Below, in pieces: positions 58,925-64,000 of a stretch of 64,000 nt of DNA (positions within the stretch are counted from its first letter, which is position 1; each line of letters begins with the position of its first letter). Source of the stretch: Allodiplogaster sudhausi (taxonomy: Eukaryota > Nematoda > Chromadorea > Rhabditida > Diplogasteridae); the NCBI GenBank assembly GCA_945643635.1, contig CALZFC010000248.1, positions 7,429,501 to 7,493,500 of the forward strand. Direction: 5' to 3'. The notes below the pieces were generated by a model. It saw nothing but the letters and a program-made list of their open reading frames with translations, was not told the origin of the DNA and searched no databases. Made by a program: the position numbers and the translations under genes.

Positions 58925-60449
58925 CTCGTCCAGCAGCGAAGCGAAAATAATTCAAATAATGTTTGACTTCAGCCGCGCGATTAATCTTAGGTTCTGTCAA
59001 TGACACGTCGTCGACAAACAGTCACGACCAATTTGTATGTCATTGACACCGGTCAATGACAGAAAACAATACAGCCTATCTTAATACACATGGGTCGCGA
59101 CCAAACCAACTTGTGTCATTGACACGGTCATGACCGCAGAGCAATAATGTGGTAGTCACGTCCACTCGGAAGCCACCCATGGTCATGACCAAAACGAGAT
59201 AGTACAGATTTGTGAGAGACGCAGAGCGACACGCTCATGGATAAGACCGTGAGTCGTGACCAAATTCAGCATTTTGACTGAATGCGTGACCGAATTTCCA
59301 TTTCATACCGTAGTTTTAAGAGCGTTTTGCGACGGATATTCACCCATTCACCTATCCACCCGCATTCACCCTCGAGTAATATTCACCAGGCTTATTGTTT
59401 CGTACAGCTTAATGACTGTGTTTATAAAAAAACAAAAGTGTCAATCAAAGGGAAAGATGTGACTAAGGATTAAAGAGGGGAATAGCTCCCTTTCGTTCCT
59501 CTGACTTGCGTGAATGGGCTGGGGAGAGTGTCTCCATCTATTCTCCCTCCGGAATGCTCTTTCTTATTCCGATGACTCTTGCTTGTTCATGTAGAAAGAC
59601 TCCTCTTAAACATGTGAAATTTGTATCACCTGGCTTTAGCAGTAAGTGTAAGTAATATCGAAGTTTTACCCTTTAAAGCGAAGACAGCGATGCGATTATA
59701 GCTGCCTGTTGTTAATTAATTTTCTATCTGGCTTTTAGTAGTACTTTAATGTTGCAAGTAGTCGCAATTTTTACCGTTGGGGAGAACCGTCAGTTCTGTA
59801 TCTCGCCTTTTGAATACTTATTTCTGTATTCTATCCGAAGAGTATTGAAGCTTGTTGTTCTATTATTTTAACTGATTGGAGGAGATTCATTTAAAAAAAA
59901 AGAGATTATGATCGTTAAGCTTGAGTTTGTATCATGGTGAGGAAGGTGCTATGCAACAGCTCTCGAGATATAGCCAAAAAACTGGTCGTGACCAGTGTCA
60001 ATGACATGGTCATGACCAAAACCGGTCGTGACTGTTTGTCGACGATATGTCATTGACACAACGTAAGATTAATCGCGCGGCAGCACATTCATACATAGAT
60101 TTCGAAAAGCTATTATTCCGAACCGCGCAATTAAAATTTGATTTCTTTCGATTTAGCCACCCTCCTTTTTTGCACGCTCTCTAGCCAGCAGAAGGGTCAA
60201 ATATTTAAGGGCGCGCGTTCAAAATGATCCTAATGTACTACTGTAGGATCATTCAGGGCATGGTTCCTTTAACAAATTTGCGGTATTTTCAGCAGTTTTT
60301 AAAAAGTGTTGAAATAAAAAAATACATTTAAATTCCTGCAATAATTTTCCTAAATTCTCTTTAGCCAAAGCCTCGGCTCGAGCCCTTCGAGCTATAATTG
60401 GCAGGAAGGGCGCGAGGCGAGAGCCATGGCTCATGGGCGCTACTCTGGG
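58256..60449. repeat. Palindrome P3, left arm (near-identical)
   Basis: Exact mirror of 61807-64000: every paired position I tested sums to 122256, so there are no net indels across 2194 bp, and I noticed only a handful of substitutions. The right arm runs off the window, so the true arm is longer. The inner boundary is sharp (CTCTGGGG at 60450 against GCCCAGAG at 61806). Confidence 0.95.
58972..60081. mobile_element. 1.1-kb element with subterminal palindrome clusters (P3 left)
   Basis: Ends GCCGCGCGATTAATCTTA and its complement, about 60-bp inverted repeats. Just inside both ends are clusters of short palindromes of two kinds, TGTCAATGACA/TGTCATTGACA and GGTCATGACC/GGTCGTGACC. The middle has no long frame. 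Present in both P3 arms, so it inserted before the inversion-duplication. Confidence 0.75.
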
Positions 60450-60507
60450 GAACGTTGGCCGGGACATTTGTATGAACTTTTAAATAATTTTGAATTTTTT
60501 TGTCTAG

Positions 60508-63500
60508 ATTGAGAACGACGCCCTTCCGTCATACATTGAGATGTGTCGAGGTAAGTAATTGTTACATATTCAGTCAAGGAGAATAATGGATGAGAATGTC
60601 TATCATTCATTGATAGACTATCATTAATTCCCGGCTCAATCTTCTTCTTCAGCCACTCTTGACACTCCGGGGCTACTGAAGCGGCTGCGTGCAGAGAAGT
60701 TCGATGCCGCCTTCGGCGAGACCACGATCAGCCTTTGCGGCTTCGGTTCGCAAAGGCCGCTATTTTTTTTTCTTAAAGTTGATTAACAGAGAATACACAC
60801 CGGGGCTACTGAAGGCACGCTTATAAGCCTAGCATAAAATGGGGTGCAAAAAGGCCCCTGGAAGGATGAGTGAGGGACAGCTTCTTTCGCGTTTTTCTCT
60901 CTCGAATAATTCATGCTAAAAGTAGCTAGTAAATTCGATTACATGTTGATTAAGTTCGAAATATCGAGAATATTTTTCCCTATCATACTCCGAGATCATG
61001 GTTTTATGGTCTAGTACATAGATATCCGTGCACATTTAAATACATAAATGTAATTATTTGTGTTATTGATGAATCCAAAAAAACCTATATAAGCTAAACA
61101 AAAATGAACATATTTACCCTCAATAAAGGCCTCTTCCACCTTCTTGGCATCGACAAGTTCGCCGTGACGTCCGGTTTCGCTACGGTGGATGGCGACGAAC
61201 ACATCACGGGCGTTCCGTCTTTCACAAGCTTCCTGCCAGGCAAGCCACGGGGGCCACAAGGCACGCCTGGAAATATAGCTTAAAATGGAGTGCCCAAAGG
61301 AAGGATGAGTGAGGAAGAGCTGCTTTCGTGCTTTATTCGAATAATTCATGCTAAAATATCTAATATATTGTTGATTAGGTTTGAAATGTCGACCTTTTTT
61401 TACCAGTAAGAATGACTGAAAATTTGTCTGGGTAGTCGGCTTTTAAGTGTGCTTCTTTCTCACTCCTACTACATTCCATTGTATATTTTATAAAATAACA
61501 CTTTATTTTGTATGTATATCAGCTCTACATACAACATTTAGCGTTGCTGTCACTGCACGGCGATCGAATGTCCTTTTTCGGCCGCATCTCCAACCTCCTC
61601 TTTTACTTTGGTTGGAGCCATGCAATTCATGGGTCGCGTGGCCCACTCCAAGCATTCTTCGACCAGCGATATCCCCAAATGCCCAGACTAGAGGTAGGAG
61701 AGAGAGAGAGACTCTATTAAATGCAACAGATCATAGTTCTTTAAGAGAGAAAGACAAAGTATATATACACTTTTTAAAATTTGATTTAAGCAAACCGATT
61801 CAAGTGCCCAGAGTAGCGCCCATGAGCCATGGCTCTCGCCTCGCGCCCTTCCTGCCAATTATAGCTCGAAGGGCTCGAGCCGAGGCTTTGGCTAAAGAGA
61901 ATTTAGGAAAATTATTGCAGGAATTTAAATGTATTTTTTTATTTCAACACTTTTTAAAAACTGCTGAAAATACCGCAAATTTGTTAAAGGAACCATGCCC
62001 TGAATGATCCTACAGTAGTACATTAGGATCATTTTGAACGCGCGCCCTTAAATATTTGACCCTTCTGCTGGCTAGAGAGCGTGCAAAAAAGGAGGGTGGC
62101 TAAATCGAAAGAAATCAAATTTTAATTGCGCGGTTCGGAATAATAGCTTTTCGAAATCTATGTATGAATGTGCTGCCGCGCTTTTAATCTTACGTTGTGT
62201 CAATGACATATCGTCGACAAACAGTCACGACCGGTTTTGGTCATGACCATGTCATTGACACTGGTCACGACCAGTTTTTTGGCTATATCTCGAGAGCTGT
62301 TGCATAGCACCTTCCTCACCATGATACAAACTCAAGCTTAACGATCATAATCTCTTTTTTTTTAAATGAATCTCCTCCAATCAGTTAAAATAATAGAACA
62401 ACAAGCTTCAATACTCTTCGGATAGAATACAGAAATAAGTATTCAAAAGGCGAGATACAGAACTGACGGTTCTCCCCAACGGTAAAAATTGCGACTACTT
62501 GCAACATTAAAGTACTACTAAAAGCCAGATAGAAAATTAATTAACAACAGGCAGCTATAATCGCATCGCTGTCTTCGCTTTAAAGGGTAAAACTTCGATA
62601 TTACTTACACTTACTGCTAAAGCCAGGTGATACAAATTTCACATGTTTAAGAGGAGTCTTTCTACATGAACAAGCAAGAGTCATCGGAATAAGAAAGAGC
62701 ATTCCGGAGGGAGAATAGATGGAGACACTCTCCCCAGCCCATTCACGCAAGTCAGAGGAACGAAAGGGAGCTATTCCCCTCTTTAATCCTTAGTCACATC
62801 TTTCCCTTTGATTGACACTTTTGTTTTTTTATAAACACAGTCATTAAGCTGTACGAAACAATAAGCCTGGTGAATATTACTCGAGGGTGAATGCGGGTGG
62901 ATAGGTGAATGGGTGAATATCCGTCGCAAAACGCTCTTAAAACTACGGTATGAAATGGAAATTCGGTCACGCATTCAGTCAAAATGCTGAATTTGGTCAC
63001 GACTCACGGTCTTATCCATGAGCGTGTCGCTCTGCGTCTCTCACAAATCTGTACTATCTCGTTTTGGTCATGACCATGGGTGGCTTCCGAGTGGACGTGA
63101 CTACCACATTATTGCTCTGCGGTCATGACCGTGTCAATGACACAAGTTGGTTTGGTCGCGACCCATGTGTATTAAGATAGGCTGTATTGTTTTCTGTCAT
63201 TGACCGGTGTCAATGACATACAAATTGGTCGTGACTGTTTGTCGACGACGTGTCATTGACAGAACCTAAGATTAATCGCGCGGCTGAAGTCAAACATTAT
63301 TTGAATTATTTTCGCTTCGCTGCTGGACGAGCGTCCGCGAGCAGTGTTCATCTCCTTTGGCTCAGTCATGCTCTCTTGCTTGATGCCGCCCGTCTTTAAG
63401 GTTGGGTTCATTAATTAACTTTCCACTTTTCGTAGTGCAGGAAAGAAGAGAAGCAGAAAGGCAGATATAAATTAATATAATTCGATAGAAAAAAATTGAT

Positions 63501-64000
63501 CGCACATTTCCCACGCATTCTCTTTTCTCTGTCAGGAAACGATCCGCGCTCTTGCGAAAGAAATGCCCAACGTCACGTTCATCTGGAAGTATGAGAAGCC
63601 CGAGGATAACATCGCTGCCGACATTCCGAATCTGTTCACGTCAAAGTGGCTGCCGCAAACGGACATTCTTCGTCAGTAAACGTTTTATTTATTTATTTGC
63701 TTTATTTTTCTTTGCTAGACCGCGGTTTTTTAGGCGGTGTTGAGAAATATACAAAAAAAGTATCGCATTACATAACTTTCTTCTTGTGTTCAGGAGACCC
63801 TCGTCTCTCGGCATTCATCACGCACGGCGGAGCTGGATCGGTGTATGAGGCAGCCTTGTGTGGAGTGCCCACGATTACGGTGCCCGTGATGTCTGACCAG
63901 ATGAGAAACAGTGAAATGCTGCGCCGTATCGGCACCGGTCTCATCGTGCAACGCGACGATCTCGTGAACCGCTTATTCGCGCAGTCAGGGAGGTGCTTGA
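60508..64000 (+). CDS. UDP-glucuronosyltransferase, P3 right gene (continues past window)
   Basis: Plus-strand exons: 60508-60550 (IENDALPSYIEMCR), 60653-60745 (LLKRLRAEKFDAAFGE), 61129-61239 (LFHLLGIDKFAVTSGFAT, GVPSFTSFLPG), 61542-61693 (GDRMSFFGRISNLLFYFG), then in the palindrome arm 63332-63400 (RAVFISFGSVMLSCLMPP), 63536-63671 (NVTFIWKYEKPEDN) and 63794 onward (AFITHGGAGSVYEAALCGV). Junctions are in phase. The intron after 61239 uses a GC donor (CAGGCAAG). The first exon with the signal peptide is not found, and the exon that should join 61693 to 63332 (linker with PRP block) is not seen; a 1.1-kb MITE (62175-63284) lies there and may have disrupted it. The HGG exon carries the same one-base frame problem as the left copy. 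So even this fuller copy may be inactive. Confidence 0.8.
60797..61405 (+). repeat. Direct repeat within the P3 spacer
   Basis: 60815-60985 and 61255-61405 share AAGGCACGC, AAAATGG, GGAAGGATGAGTGAGG and CGAATAATTCATGCTAAAA in the same order. The UGT exon 61129-61239 lies between them, so an intron segment was tandemly duplicated around that exon. Confidence 0.7.
61807..64000. repeat. Palindrome P3, right arm (to window end)
   Basis: Mirror of 58256-60449. Differences noticed by eye include GCGCGATTAAT against GCGCTTTTAAT near 62176, TTAATTAAC against TTAATGAAT near 63412 and TTCGATAG against TTCGCTAG near 63482. Confidence 0.95.
62175..63284. mobile_element. 1.1-kb element with subterminal palindrome clusters (P3 right)
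   Basis: Mirror copy of 58972-60081, lying between UGT exons at 61693 and 63332. Confidence 0.75.

Noticed and set aside
59256..59473. Short open frames mirrored at 62783-63000
   Set aside because: They lie inside the 1.1-kb non-coding element and are duplicated only because the palindrome duplicates the DNA.
60249..60467. Minus-strand frame reading PMSHGSRLAPFLPIIARR, mirrored at 61800-62007
   Set aside because: Considered as the missing UGT linker exon, but it lacks the family's PRP and other conserved residues, and its acceptor leads into a stop.

Overview
This window is nuclear DNA from an animal, almost certainly a nematode. Genes are split by many introns. Recognisable products are families expanded in nematodes: two class-e (Sre) serpentine receptors, one Srg/Srv-like serpentine receptor, an acyltransferase-3 plus SGNH protein (OAC/NRF-6 family), UDP-glucuronosyltransferases and small secreted cysteine-rich proteins. 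A CR1/Jockey-like LINE is also present. Some starts sit directly behind TTTCAG-type acceptors, as expected for spliced-leader trans-splicing. I cannot name the species. Exon models were built by hand by matching reading phase across introns; where I call one phase-consistent, the arithmetic was checked.

Layout. 1-6860: a dead LINE (+) carrying two inserted fold-back elements (827-2649 at a TTAA; 4812-6124). 7095-12977: two tandem paralogous secreted-protein genes (+), each behind the same 230-bp promoter block, then a third copy of that block with no gene. 13235-20720: a 16-exon-plus OAC acyltransferase (-), with pyrimidine microsatellites on its coding strand, several small transposons and short duplicated 'echoes' of its own exons. 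20800-24540: mostly repeats. 24583-38841: a large diverged palindrome (P1) carrying mirror-image genes for a small multi-pass membrane protein; its centre has tRNA-like repeat units and GA/CT arrays, and its right arm is split by a 3.1-kb fold-back element. 38905-48155: a second palindrome (P2), abutting the first, carrying two mirror-image 354-residue Sre receptors that are both open; its spacer holds an mS37/CHCHD1-like gene with a nonsense codon and a lone last exon of ribosomal protein eL39. 49243-53442: an Srg/Srv-like receptor (+). 54161-56004: a predicted secreted or type I membrane protein of unknown family (-). 56815-57240: relic of a second Srg-like receptor. 57731-64000: a near-identical palindrome (P3) in which one set of UGT N-terminal exons sits between two oppositely oriented UGT C-terminal halves.

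Theme. Inverted duplication occurs at every scale: a 62-bp perfect hairpin, 0.2-0.9-kb MITEs, 1.3-3.1-kb fold-backs and 6-14-kb gene-bearing palindromes. The three large palindromes differ in age: P1 and P2 arms have diverged and hold arm-specific insertions, while P3 arms are almost identical. The genes inside belong to chemosensory and detoxification families, which in nematodes grow by local duplication. The working picture is a locus shaped by repeated inverted duplication and fold-back transposons, with the P3 UGT cassette the youngest event and the one most able to invert by recombination.
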